A stretch of 28,307 nucleotides of DNA. It comes from Oscillibacter sp. (GTDB lineage: Bacteria > Bacillota > Clostridia > Oscillospirales > Oscillospiraceae). Location of the stretch: the NCBI GenBank assembly GCA_009773995.1, contig VSMY01000019.1, forward strand, positions 1 through 28,307. The letters are read 5' to 3'. The position numbers and the translations under genes are program-made. Shown here one piece after another: positions 1 to 6,800 of the stretch. Position 1 is the first letter of the stretch. The number at the start of each line of letters is the position of its first letter. The notes beneath the pieces are model-generated. The model searched no databases. It was given only the letters and a program-made list of their open reading frames with translations, and had not been told where the DNA came from.

Positions 1-48
1 CGAGCCTATAGGCTCTGCCCGGGACATGCCCCAAGGGGGCCTGTGCAT

Positions 49-69
49 ACCACCGGCACGGCCGGTGGT
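49..69 (-). terminator. hairpin downstream of the CapA-like gene
   Basis: A perfect 9-bp stem (49-57 with 61-69, 3-nt loop ACG) begins 8 bases past the stop codon of the minus-strand CapA-like gene. No U-tract follows it on the minus strand, so it may be an mRNA 3'-end hairpin rather than a full intrinsic terminator. Further towards the window edge there is a perfect 14-bp palindrome at 2-15, which could be part of the same 3' structure or belong to a neighbour outside the window. Confidence 0.4.
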
Positions 70-76
70 TATGATT

Positions 77-1297
77 TTATTTCCCGGCGTCCCGCTGTTC
101 TCCGAAGACGGCGTGACAGGTCTCCAGGGCCCCGTTCAGCTTCTGCCGCAGGGACTCCCCGGTTTCTTGGCTTTCCAGGGCGGCGTGGATATCCACCAGC
201 TCGAAGCGGGGAGAGGCCCCCTCCGCCCGGTGGAGCATGTACAGGGGAACATAGTCGTAGTCCGTGACCTGGGTCCCACCGGTTTCGTTGTTCCGGGTGA
301 GGGTCAGGGTCAGCACCGCCGTGACGTCCGTGTTGGGCTTGGTCTGGGAGGAGATGAAGTTTCCCAGGGAGTAGCAGACGAAGCCCTGCCGCCCGTCGGG
401 CAGGGGCCGGACCTCCATGGGCTGGGGCACGTGGGAATGCCCTCCCAGAATGACGTCCGCGCCGTTTTCAAAGAGAAAGTCTGTCATTTCCTCCTGGTAT
501 CGGTTCGGGGTCAGCTTGTACTCCAGGCCCCAGTGGATCATCACCGCCACCAGGTCCGTGTCCAGGGCTTTGGCGGCTTCCAGATCCTCGGCCAGACGGT
601 CCCAGTCCGGTTTGGAGAGGGAGGTCAGGTAGTCGGTGTTGAAGACATTGATGGCGTAGGGGTGCTTTTTCGGTATGGGAATGCCGTTGGTTCCGTAGGT
701 GTAGCCCAGAAAGGCCGCCGAGATGCCTCCCACGTCCGCCACGGCGGCGTTGTGGTCAAATTCCTCCTGGGTGCGGCTGGAACCCACGTGGCGGAGGCCC
801 GCCTCGTCCAGCACGTCCAGCGTCCGGCTGAGGCCGGAGAAGCCCCGGTCCAGACTGTGGTTGTTGGCGGTGAGGCACAGATCAAAGCCCAGGGCCTTTA
901 AGTCATAGGCCAAGTCATCCGGGGAGTTGAAGGCGGGGTAGCCGGAATAGGGGGGACCGCCGGAGAGGGTGGTCTCCAGGTTGACCACGGCGTAGTCCGC
1001 CGCCTCCACGTAGGGCCTCGCGGCGGCCATGATCCGGGCGTAATCGTACCGTTCCCCGTTCCAGGCGTCGTTGGTAATAGGCATATGGCTCATGGCGTCC
1101 CCGCAGACCGCCAAAGTGGCCGTGGTGGGCTCCGGCGGCGGGGGTTCCTCCGGGACGGCGGGTTCCTCCAGGGTGGGAGGCTCCGGCTCCTCCCGAGGGG
1201 GCGGGACGGACGCCTCCGTTCCGGCGGGGACGGCTCCGCCGCAGGCGCTCAGGAGCAGCGCCAGACAGAGCGGGAGGAGGGGGAGCTGCCGTTTCAT
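77..1297 (-). CDS. CapA/PgsA-type metallophosphoesterase-fold lipoprotein
   Basis: A 406-aa lipoprotein. The start at 1297 is chosen over an upstream in-frame ATG at 1387 because AGGAGG lies just before it and it begins a clean lipoprotein signal (basic MKRQ, hydrophobic core, LLSAC lipobox with Cys19). A Pro/Glu-rich tether (about residues 22-58) would hold the domain away from the membrane. The rest carries the CapA family signature: GDAMSH near residue 64, NLETTLSG, TANNH, MIHWG, GGHSHVPQP and YSLGNF. CapA proteins were named for capsule and poly-gamma-glutamate synthesis, but most homologues lack a shown substrate and no capB/capC partner is present here, so that role is not supported. 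It is probably a surface phosphoesterase-like enzyme with bound metal. It has its own promoter (1334-1363) and is separated from the upstream phosphoesterase by a terminator. Confidence 0.9.
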   Translation of the reverse strand: MKRQLPLLPLCLALLLSACGGAVPAGTEASVPPPREEPEPPTLEEPAVPEEPPPPEPTTATLAVCGDAMSHMPITNDAWNGERYDYARIMAAARPYVEAADYAVVNLETTLSGGPPYSGYPAFNSPDDLAYDLKALGFDLCLTANNHSLDRGFSGLSRTLDVLDEAGLRHVGSSRTQEEFDHNAAVADVGGISAAFLGYTYGTNGIPIPKKHPYAINVFNTDYLTSLSKPDWDRLAEDLEAAKALDTDLVAVMIHWGLEYKLTPNRYQEEMTDFLFENGADVILGGHSHVPQPMEVRPLPDGRQGFVCYSLGNFISSQTKPNTDVTAVLTLTLTRNNETGGTQVTDYDYVPLYMLHRAEGASPRFELVDIHAALESQETGESLRQKLNGALETCHAVFGEQRDAGK

Positions 1298-1333
1298 GGA
1301 AGGACCTCCTTGCGTGTTTGCTTTTTCGACCCG

Positions 1334-1363
1334 ATTATAAGCCGATCCGCCCGGCTTTGTCAA
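1334..1363 (-). promoter_or_regulatory. sigma-A promoter of the CapA-like gene
   Basis: On the minus strand, TTGACA (1358-1363) and TATAAT (1334-1339) are both perfect consensus and lie 18 bp apart. The -10 is 36 bases before the chosen start codon. The promoter sits immediately behind the terminator of the upstream gene. Confidence 0.8.
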
Positions 1364-1385
1364 TGAAGCCCTAAACGCCGCGGGC

Positions 1386-1417
1386 AAAAAGGTCCCGCCC
1401 CTGTTGGGGGCGGGACC
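1386..1417 (-). terminator. intrinsic terminator of the GLUG phosphoesterase gene
   Basis: An 11-bp perfect GC-rich stem (1391-1401 with 1407-1417, 5-nt loop) is followed on the minus strand by five Us (1386-1390). It starts 7 bases after the stop codon of the 933-aa gene and isolates it from the CapA-like gene. Confidence 0.85.
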
Positions 1418-1424
1418 GGATTAC

Positions 1425-4226
1425 TCAGGCGGCAGCGGCGGGGGCTTTCACCGCGCCCTTGCTGAGGCTGACGGTGATGTCGTATTGGTCGATTACGTCG
1501 AACTTGGACCAGTCCTCCGCTTCGCCTCTCTGGTAGGCGGTGACATGGATTCCGGCCTCGTCCACGGTGACCATGCTGAAAATCTGCTGGGAGTTTTCCG
1601 CGCCGTCCTTGTGGACCACGGCGAACTTGCCGCCGGCGGTGTCCTCCTCGAACTCGTCCAGCTTCTCGCCCAGGGAGGAGCAGGTCATGAAGGTGGTGCC
1701 TTTTCCGATGTCCACGATTTTGTTTCCCTTGGCGGTGGTGCGGATGTATTCGTGGTCATGCCCGTTCAGGTACAGGTCCACCTGGAGCTTGTCGCAGAGC
1801 TCCGGGATGTAGGGATAGTCGGCGGGGTCGTTGAAGTTCACGATGTAGGTGCCCACATGGGCCGCCATGATGCGCCAGGTGCAGTCCGCTTCCTCGTAGA
1901 CCTTTTCGGCCCAGGCGGCCTGCTCGGCGAAGAACTTGGCCCGGTCGGCCTCGATGTTGGCGCCCGCCTTCTCGGAGTAGGGGTCGGCGTTGATGAAGAC
2001 GAAGCAGGCGTCGCCGACGACGCACCAGCCGGTACCCTCCAGGGGGCCGTACTCCGCCTCATTGGGCAGGCTGGTCCGGGCGCCGTACTGCTTGTAGAGC
2101 AGGTCTCCGGCGTTCTCGTGGTTGCCGGGGAGGAGGATGTTCAGCCGGTCCGCCATGTGGCCGCCCAGCTTGTCGAAGTAGTCCGCCCACTGGGAGCTCT
2201 TATAGCCCGCGTCTACCATGTCTCCGGTGTTCAGCAGGAAGTCCGGCTGTACCTCCAGCTTGCTCACAAACTGCTCCATGGTGTCCAGGAAGGGGTCGTA
2301 GCCGGAGGGCTCCTCCGCCTGGAGGTCGCCGTACTGCATGAAGGTGAAGGCCCCGGACTCCGGCAGGGTGGTGAAGCTGTGGACCGCGCTGCGGTAGTCC
2401 TTGCCCCGGAAAGTCCCGCCCACGGCGTACTCATAGGCGGTTTCCGCCTTCAGCCCGGTGAGGACGGCGGAGTGGCTCTGCGTTTCCTCCCAGCCCTTGG
2501 TCAGGTAGTGGAGGACGCTCTCGCCCTTGGCGGTCTGCCAGGCGCTCTCGCCCTTGGCCCGGTACCAGACCTTGGAGTCCGTCACGGCGGGGTCGGTGAG
2601 CCAGTTCAGGTTTACCTCGGCGCAGGTCTCGCCCACCTGGCAGAGGACCTCCCTGGGATTGGCGTCAATCACGCCGTCGTCCAGCTCCAGAGGCAGGGGA
2701 GAGGAGGGATCCGTGGGGACCGTGACGGTTTCGCCGTCCACCACGGCGGCGGCGTAGTAATAGTACTGTCCGGGGGATTTCAAAGGCAGCTTCACCGCGC
2801 CGCCCTCGGGCACGTCCACGGAGTCCGTGAGCTTCTCCGGGTCCTTGCCGTAGAAGACCTTGACGCTGTCGGCCTTCTTTCCCTCGGGGAGGAGCAGCCG
2901 CGCGTTAACCGTGGGCTGGGTCCCCTTGGCGGCCCAGTTCACCAGCAGGTCGTCCAGCAGCAGGACGGGCTCCTCGACGACCAGGTCCTTGGCCGCCTTC
3001 AGCTCCGGGGCGTTTCCGGCCTTGACGAAGCCCGCCGGCATGGGATAGCCCGCGTCGGGCTCGCCCACCCAGGCCCAGGTGTTCTGGAAGTCCCACTTGA
3101 GCTCCTTTTCATAAAGGCTCTGGCTTTGCAAAGTTTCCGCGGAGGCGGTTTTGAACGTCTCCCGATTGGGGTGCTTTTCCGGCTGGTTGCCGGAGAGGAC
3201 CGCGCCCTCCCACACGTAGTTGTGGGTGATGTTGGCCCCGCTTTCGCTGTCCAGGGTGCCCACAAAGCGGTCGATGTTCTGAGCGCCCTCCTCGCCTTCC
3301 ACTTTCTTGACCACGGAGACGGTGTTTTTCAGGAAGTCCGCCGCGGCGAAGGCCCCGGCGACGCCGCCGCCGGAGACGGGGCCCTCACCGTTGGAGACGG
3401 TCAGGGAGCCGCCCACATAGCAGTTCTCCACCGCGCCTCCGGTCTCGATGGCGCCGATCAGTCCGCCGGTCAGCTCCTTGGCCTTGACCTTCATGTAGGA
3501 CAGGCAGTTGCGGACGGGGCCCTCGCACTTGCCAACCAATCCGCCGGTGGTTTCCTTGGCCTTGATGGACCCGGTGGCAAAGCAGTTTTCAATGGTGCCG
3601 TAGCTGACGCCCGCGAAGGCGCCGCAGGTTTTCTTGCCCTCGATGGTCACATCCACCAGGCCCAGATTCCGAATGGAGGGGCTGGTGAAGGTCTCGTCGC
3701 CAAGATAGCCCACCAGGGCGGCGTACTTCTCGTCCACCCGGCGGACGCAGAGGTTGGAAATGGTGTGGAACTGTCCGTCAATCCGGCCCTTGAACCAGCC
3801 GTCGGTTTTGTCGGCGGTTTCATCCTTGTTGGCGGAGATGGGGGGCATCCAGCCCTCGGCCTCCTCGCCGGAGGCTTTGGCGATTGCCTGGCCGATGCTC
3901 TCCATCAGCGGGCCCATGTCGATGTCCGCCGTCAGCACGTAATGCCCGTCCCGGGGGGCGTCGGGCACGCCGTCCTTGTTGGTATCGGCGGATTTCCACC
4001 CGCCGGAGAGGAACAGCAGCTCCTCCGGAGAGCTGACCTCGTAGGACTTGTCGGCCTTGTTGTAGGCGGGAGGCTTGGCCCCCAGGGACACCAGGGTTTC
4101 CGTGTCCCAGACCTCCTCGGTCCACCAGCCCTCCGCCTCCTTGGCGGAAGCGCCCGCCGCCAGAAGGGGCAGCAGCATTGCCGCGGCCAGCAGCAGGGAC
4201 AGCAGTTTTGCGGGGAATTTTCTCAT
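1425..4226 (-). CDS. secreted GLUG-repeat / calcineurin-like metallophosphoesterase
   Basis: A 933-aa exported protein. A Sec signal peptide with ASA cleavage context covers about residues 1-28; there is no lipobox and no LPXTG anchor. A calcium-loop-like DTNKDGVPD stretch lies near residue 90. Gly-rich GLUG-type repeats (NLGLVDV, GAFAG, TGGLVG, TGGLIG, each with an ENC-type spacer) span about 140-290. An FN3-like segment resembling the N-terminal domain of purple acid phosphatases covers about 530-620. The catalytic domain runs about 625-860 with GDLQ (about 628), GDMVD (about 667), GNHE (about 700), a His in AAHVGTY and GHDHEY (about 820): the full metal-binding set of the calcineurin-like superfamily. 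The C-terminus ends in an Ala-rich tail. GLUG repeats are known from surface and adhesin proteins, so a role on an extracellular phosphorylated polymer is inferred; the substrate is unknown. A strong SD (AGAGGAGG) precedes the start. Confidence 0.9.
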   Translation of the reverse strand: MRKFPAKLLSLLLAAAMLLPLLAAGASAKEAEGWWTEEVWDTETLVSLGAKPPAYNKADKSYEVSSPEELLFLSGGWKSADTNKDGVPDAPRDGHYVLTADIDMGPLMESIGQAIAKASGEEAEGWMPPISANKDETADKTDGWFKGRIDGQFHTISNLCVRRVDEKYAALVGYLGDETFTSPSIRNLGLVDVTIEGKKTCGAFAGVSYGTIENCFATGSIKAKETTGGLVGKCEGPVRNCLSYMKVKAKELTGGLIGAIETGGAVENCYVGGSLTVSNGEGPVSGGGVAGAFAAADFLKNTVSVVKKVEGEEGAQNIDRFVGTLDSESGANITHNYVWEGAVLSGNQPEKHPNRETFKTASAETLQSQSLYEKELKWDFQNTWAWVGEPDAGYPMPAGFVKAGNAPELKAAKDLVVEEPVLLLDDLLVNWAAKGTQPTVNARLLLPEGKKADSVKVFYGKDPEKLTDSVDVPEGGAVKLPLKSPGQYYYYAAAVVDGETVTVPTDPSSPLPLELDDGVIDANPREVLCQVGETCAEVNLNWLTDPAVTDSKVWYRAKGESAWQTAKGESVLHYLTKGWEETQSHSAVLTGLKAETAYEYAVGGTFRGKDYRSAVHSFTTLPESGAFTFMQYGDLQAEEPSGYDPFLDTMEQFVSKLEVQPDFLLNTGDMVDAGYKSSQWADYFDKLGGHMADRLNILLPGNHENAGDLLYKQYGARTSLPNEAEYGPLEGTGWCVVGDACFVFINADPYSEKAGANIEADRAKFFAEQAAWAEKVYEEADCTWRIMAAHVGTYIVNFNDPADYPYIPELCDKLQVDLYLNGHDHEYIRTTAKGNKIVDIGKGTTFMTCSSLGEKLDEFEEDTAGGKFAVVHKDGAENSQQIFSMVTVDEAGIHVTAYQRGEAEDWSKFDVIDQYDITVSLSKGAVKAPAAAA

Positions 4227-4288
4227 TTCCGATTCCTCCTCTGAATCTCGCCGCGCCGTCTTGGCGGAACGGCGAGGATATTAGATAC

Positions 4289-4317
4289 AGTATGCTACAA
4301 CTTCCAGGGGCTGTCAA
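4289..4317 (-). promoter_or_regulatory. sigma-A promoter of the GLUG phosphoesterase gene
   Basis: On the minus strand, TTGACA (4312-4317) lies 17 bp from CATACT (4289-4294), about 62 bases upstream of the start codon. The -35 is perfect and the spacing ideal; the -10 matches at four or five positions. Confidence 0.7.
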
Positions 4318-4503
4318 TTGTTTTTGGATATTTTCTACATAAAATTTCTTTACTCAAGCGTTTGCCTTCGTAAATTTACGCAAATTATAGCATTTTTTTG
4401 CGTGGCGCCGGGCAGATCTCCGGAAAGGGCCGGTCTCCCGTCCGGGCGGGCGGGAGGCCGGAGGGAGAATTTCTTAAAAAAGCCTTGAAATGGCGGGAAG
4501 CCA

Positions 4504-4533
4504 TTGACAAAAGGGCTTCCCGGCTCCTATAAT
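4504..4533 (+). promoter_or_regulatory. sigma-A promoter of the chemoreceptor gene, with flanking inverted repeat
   Basis: TTGACA (4504-4509) and TATAAT (4528-4533) are both perfect, with an 18-bp spacer. A perfect 9-bp inverted repeat, CGGGAAGCC / GGCTTCCCG (4494-4502 with 4514-4522), brackets the -35 box. That is a position typical of a repressor operator. Confidence 0.8.
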
Positions 4534-4593
4534 AAAAACGGGAACCCATGGGCCTCTCAGGAGGCCGACTATGAAAGCTAGGGGTGGAGAGAG

Positions 4594-4887
4594 ATGAACA
4601 GTATCCGAAAGAAGATCACGGTATGCCTGATGGCGACGGTCCTGATCGCGCTGTTCGCGGTGGGGGCGGCCAGCATTGGCCTGAATTACCGGAGCACCAT
4701 CGCCACGGTGGAGCAGCTGATGAGCCAGACCGCCGGCCTGGCCGCCGACCGCATCGAGCAGGAGCTGATCGCCTACAAAAACGTGGCCATGGACACGGGC
4801 CGCATTACCCAGCTGGCCAGCTCCCTCACGCCGGTGGAGGAGAAGAAGGCCATCATCGACGAGCGGGTGAGCCTCCACGGCTTCTAG
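4594..4887 (+). CDS. N-terminal fragment of the broken chemoreceptor
   Basis: This 97-aa stretch is the part that would be made from the true start if the TAG is real. It contains a basic N-terminus, one membrane segment (about 7-29) and the first helix of the Cache sensor domain. It lacks any signalling region and would be non-functional alone. Confidence 0.6.
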   Translation: MNSIRKKITVCLMATVLIALFAVGAASIGLNYRSTIATVEQLMSQTAGLAADRIEQELIAYKNVAMDTGRITQLASSLTPVEEKKAIIDERVSLHGF

Positions 4888-4896
4888 CGGGGCAAT

Positions 4897-6558
4897 GTGA
4901 TCGGCCTGGACGGAATCAGTATTTTCGATGGGAAAGACTACTCCGACCGGGAGTATGTCCAGCAGGCGCTGAAGGGGAACGTCTATGTCTCCGAGCCCCT
5001 GATCAGCAAGGTCACCGGGGAGCTGTCTATCATGGTAGCCGCGCCCATTTACTCCAACCGCGGCCTGATTTCGGGCGTGGTGTATTTCGTTCCGCCGGAG
5101 ACCTTCCTGAACGACATTGTGTCCTCCATTAAAATCGGCGAAAACTGCCGATCCTATATGATCAACAAAAACGGAGACACCATCGCGGACATCACTCTGG
5201 ATACCATCACCACGCAAAATGTGGAGCGGGAGGCCCAGAGCGATCCCTCCCTGAAGACCCGGGCCGCCATCCACGCGGCCATGCGCCGGGGAGAGAACGG
5301 CTTCGGCAGCATCAAGGCCAGCGACGGCCCCCGGTTCGTGGCCTACGCGCCCGTAGGCGGGACCGACGGCTGGAGCGTTGCCGTGGCCGCGCCGAAAATG
5401 AACTACCTGGCGGATACATACTTCGGTATCGTCATCGACATCCTGGTGATCGCCGCCTCCATCCTGGCCTCCATTGTGGTGGCGCTGAAGCTGTCCGGCA
5501 ACATCAGCGATCCCATGCGGGCCTGCGCCGAGCGGATGAAGCTGCTGACGGAGGGCGATCTGGAGTCCCCCGTTCCCCAGGTCAAGGGCCGGGACGAGAC
5601 GGCGGAGCTGACCCGCTCCACGGCGGAGATGGTGACGGGGCTAAATACCATCATCAACGACATCAGCTACCTCCTCACGGAGATGGCGAACCAGAATCTG
5701 GATATCCGCTCCTCCCACCGGGACGCCTATGTGGGCGGCTTCCAGACCATCCTGCTGTCCATGCGGACGCTGAAGGTGGAGCTCAGCAACACCATGCGCC
5801 AGATCAACGCCTCCGCCGGACAGGTGTCCTCCGCCAGCAACCAGGTGTCCATGGGCGCCCAGACCTTAAGCCAGGGCTCCATGACCCAGGCCAGCTCCAT
5901 CGAGGAGCTGGCGGCCACCATCACGGAGATTTCCGACAGCGCCAAGCGGACCTCTTCCGCCGCCGAGGAGGCGGGGCGCTTTGTGGGCCAGGCCGGCGGG
6001 CAGCTGGGCGTCAGCGTGGAGCATGTCAAGGAACTCAACGCCGCCATGGAGAAGATTTCCAGCTCCTCCGAGGAAATTTCCAAGATCATTGCCACCATTG
6101 AAAACATCGCCTTCCAGACCAACATCCTGGCCCTGAACGCCGCCGTGGAGGCCGCCCGAGCGGGCAGCGCTGGCAAGGGCTTCGCCGTGGTGGCCGACGA
6201 GGTGCGGAACTTGGCCACCAAGTCCGACCAGGCCGCCAAGGCCACCAAGGAGCTGATTGAGAGCTCTATCGTCGCCGTCACCGAGGGAAGCCGGGCGGTG
6301 GGGAACGTCACCGAATCCCTGGAGCGGACCAGCGAGTCCGCCGGCCACGTAACCGCGCAGATGGACATCGTGGTGGAGGCGGTGGAAAACCAGACCTCCG
6401 CCATCAACCAGGTCACCGAGGGCATCGATCAGATTTCCTCCGTGGTCCAGACCAACAGCGCCACGGCCCAGCAGAGCGCCGCCGCCAGCGAGGAGCTGTC
6501 CGCCGAGGCGGCCAGCCTGAAGCAGCTGGTGGACCGGTTTACCTTGGCCAAGGACTGA
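4897..6558 (+). CDS. C-terminal part of the chemoreceptor (Cache remainder, TM2, HAMP, MCP signal domain)
   Basis: An open stretch of 553 codons, in frame with the upstream fragment; a GTG at 4897 is the first available start but has no convincing SD. In full-length numbering, the Cache domain (DGISIFDG, GKDYSDREY, VAAPIYS, DGWSVAVAAP) continues to about 270. TM2 is about 276-298, then HAMP, then a long helical methyl-accepting domain. The conserved signalling tip is at about 503-540 (ENIAFQTNILALNAAVEAARAG, then KGFAVVADEVRNLA). The domain would bind CheA/CheW and carry methylation sites. No CheR-tethering pentapeptide is seen at the C-terminus. If translated alone it would lack TM1 and part of the sensor. 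Cache domains of this type commonly bind amino acids or carboxylates; the ligand is not predictable here. Confidence 0.8.
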   Translation: MIGLDGISIFDGKDYSDREYVQQALKGNVYVSEPLISKVTGELSIMVAAPIYSNRGLISGVVYFVPPETFLNDIVSSIKIGENCRSYMINKNGDTIADITLDTITTQNVEREAQSDPSLKTRAAIHAAMRRGENGFGSIKASDGPRFVAYAPVGGTDGWSVAVAAPKMNYLADTYFGIVIDILVIAASILASIVVALKLSGNISDPMRACAERMKLLTEGDLESPVPQVKGRDETAELTRSTAEMVTGLNTIINDISYLLTEMANQNLDIRSSHRDAYVGGFQTILLSMRTLKVELSNTMRQINASAGQVSSASNQVSMGAQTLSQGSMTQASSIEELAATITEISDSAKRTSSAAEEAGRFVGQAGGQLGVSVEHVKELNAAMEKISSSSEEISKIIATIENIAFQTNILALNAAVEAARAGSAGKGFAVVADEVRNLATKSDQAAKATKELIESSIVAVTEGSRAVGNVTESLERTSESAGHVTAQMDIVVEAVENQTSAINQVTEGIDQISSVVQTNSATAQQSAAASEELSAEAASLKQLVDRFTLAKD

Positions 6559-6594
6559 GGAAGGCCGTTTTGAGACGGCATAACCGATAAAAAA

Positions 6595-6627
6595 GGGTCC
6601 TGCGGAGCACCGCAGGACCCTTTTTTT
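6595..6627 (+). terminator. intrinsic terminator of the chemoreceptor gene
   Basis: An 11-bp perfect stem (6595-6605 with 6610-6620, loop AGCA) followed by seven Ts. The preceding A6 run (6589-6594) would also give U residues on the other strand. Confidence 0.92.
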
Positions 6628-6668
6628 GTGGAGCATCCCCGAAAATACGGTGAATACAGAAAATGAGG

Positions 6669-6696
6669 TTGACAAAATCAGGATTTTTGCTACAAT
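6669..6696 (+). promoter_or_regulatory. sigma-A promoter of the DUF3798 transporter operon
   Basis: TTGACA (6669-6674), a 16-bp spacer and TACAAT (6691-6696). The predicted transcript start, near 6703, leaves a leader of about 98 nt. Confidence 0.75.
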
Positions 6697-6707
6697 AGAT
6701 AGCGTTC

Positions 6708-6763
6708 AAAAGGCGTACGCCTTTTTTTCATGGTTTGCGGACAAACCATGAGGACAGGCTGTC
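6708..6763 (+). promoter_or_regulatory. three-hairpin structured leader of the DUF3798 operon
   Basis: Three consecutive inverted repeats fill the start of the leader. The first is a perfect 18-bp palindrome at 6708-6725, running into T-rich DNA. The second is a perfect 10-bp stem with loop CGGA (6728-6737 with 6742-6751). The third is a 5-bp stem, GACAG/CTGTC (6753-6757 with 6759-6763). The first lies about +5 to +22 from the predicted transcript start, which suits a DNA operator better than a terminator; the others could form RNA. No known riboswitch class is recognised. Confidence 0.55.
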
Positions 6764-6800
6764 TGCGCCCGGAAGACACAAAAATTTTTGGAGGTTTGCA

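Larger units (their letters stand above)
4227..4593. promoter_or_regulatory. divergent control region between phosphoesterase and chemoreceptor
   Basis: This 367-bp gap holds no gene. It contains the two divergent promoters listed separately. The middle (about 4318-4400) is markedly AT-rich compared with the surrounding DNA and contains a perfect 12-bp palindrome (4369-4380) and a 7-bp inverted repeat, ACGCAAA/TTTGCGT (4378-4384 with 4397-4403). A small hairpin (4551-4556 with 4561-4566) sits in the chemoreceptor leader. No known riboswitch is recognised. Confidence 0.6.
4594..6558 (+). pseudogene. methyl-accepting chemotaxis protein interrupted by an in-frame TAG
   Basis: Read through the TAG at 4885-4887, this is one 654-residue chemoreceptor in a single frame, with a good SD (GGAGAGAG) before ATG 4594. 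TM1 is about residues 7-29, followed by an extracellular Cache-type sensor (about 35-270). The stop replaces codon 98, between HGF and RGNVIGLDG, within the sensor. The downstream part is still perfectly in frame and shows no other damage. One base change from CAG (Gln) or TGG (Trp) would explain it. Possibilities are a recent nonsense mutation, a sequencing error, or suppression. No pyrrolysine or suppressor tRNA gene is visible here. As written, the product would be a 97-aa fragment plus possibly a reinitiated remainder, so it is called a pseudogene. Confidence 0.75.

Noticed and set aside
2..15. 14-bp palindrome at the window start as a mobile-element end or attachment site
   Set aside because: No transposase, integrase or matching copy is seen in the window, and it may simply be part of a 3'-end hairpin cut by the window edge.
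77..1297. Poly-gamma-glutamate capsule locus
   Set aside because: The CapA-like fold is present but there is no capB/pgsB or capC/pgsC gene nearby, so the capsule role cannot be supported.
1404..4244. 946-codon open frame opposite the GLUG phosphoesterase gene
   Set aside because: It mirrors the real gene in GC-rich DNA. It reads as Gly/Val/Leu-rich without domain motifs, lacks a proper SD and starts inside the opposite gene's terminator.
4885..4887. Pyrrolysine or selenocysteine insertion at the chemoreceptor stop codon
   Set aside because: Selenocysteine uses TGA. No pyl gene or insertion element is seen, and a chemoreceptor sensor domain is not a known pyrrolysine protein; a nonsense change is simpler.
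4474..5274. Minus-strand frame covering the chemoreceptor promoter and N-terminal region
   Set aside because: Antisense shadow. It includes the plus-strand promoter and leader, and has no domain or SD.
6708..6728. Palindrome followed by T-run read as a transcription terminator or attenuator
   Set aside because: It starts about five bases after the predicted transcript start, too early for a useful terminator, and its stem is short in GC. An operator or structural role is more likely.
6728..6751. Mini-ykkC (guanidine-II) riboswitch hairpin in the DUF3798 leader
   Set aside because: The class needs two hairpins with ACGR loops; the loop here is CGGA and the neighbouring hairpins differ in size and loop.
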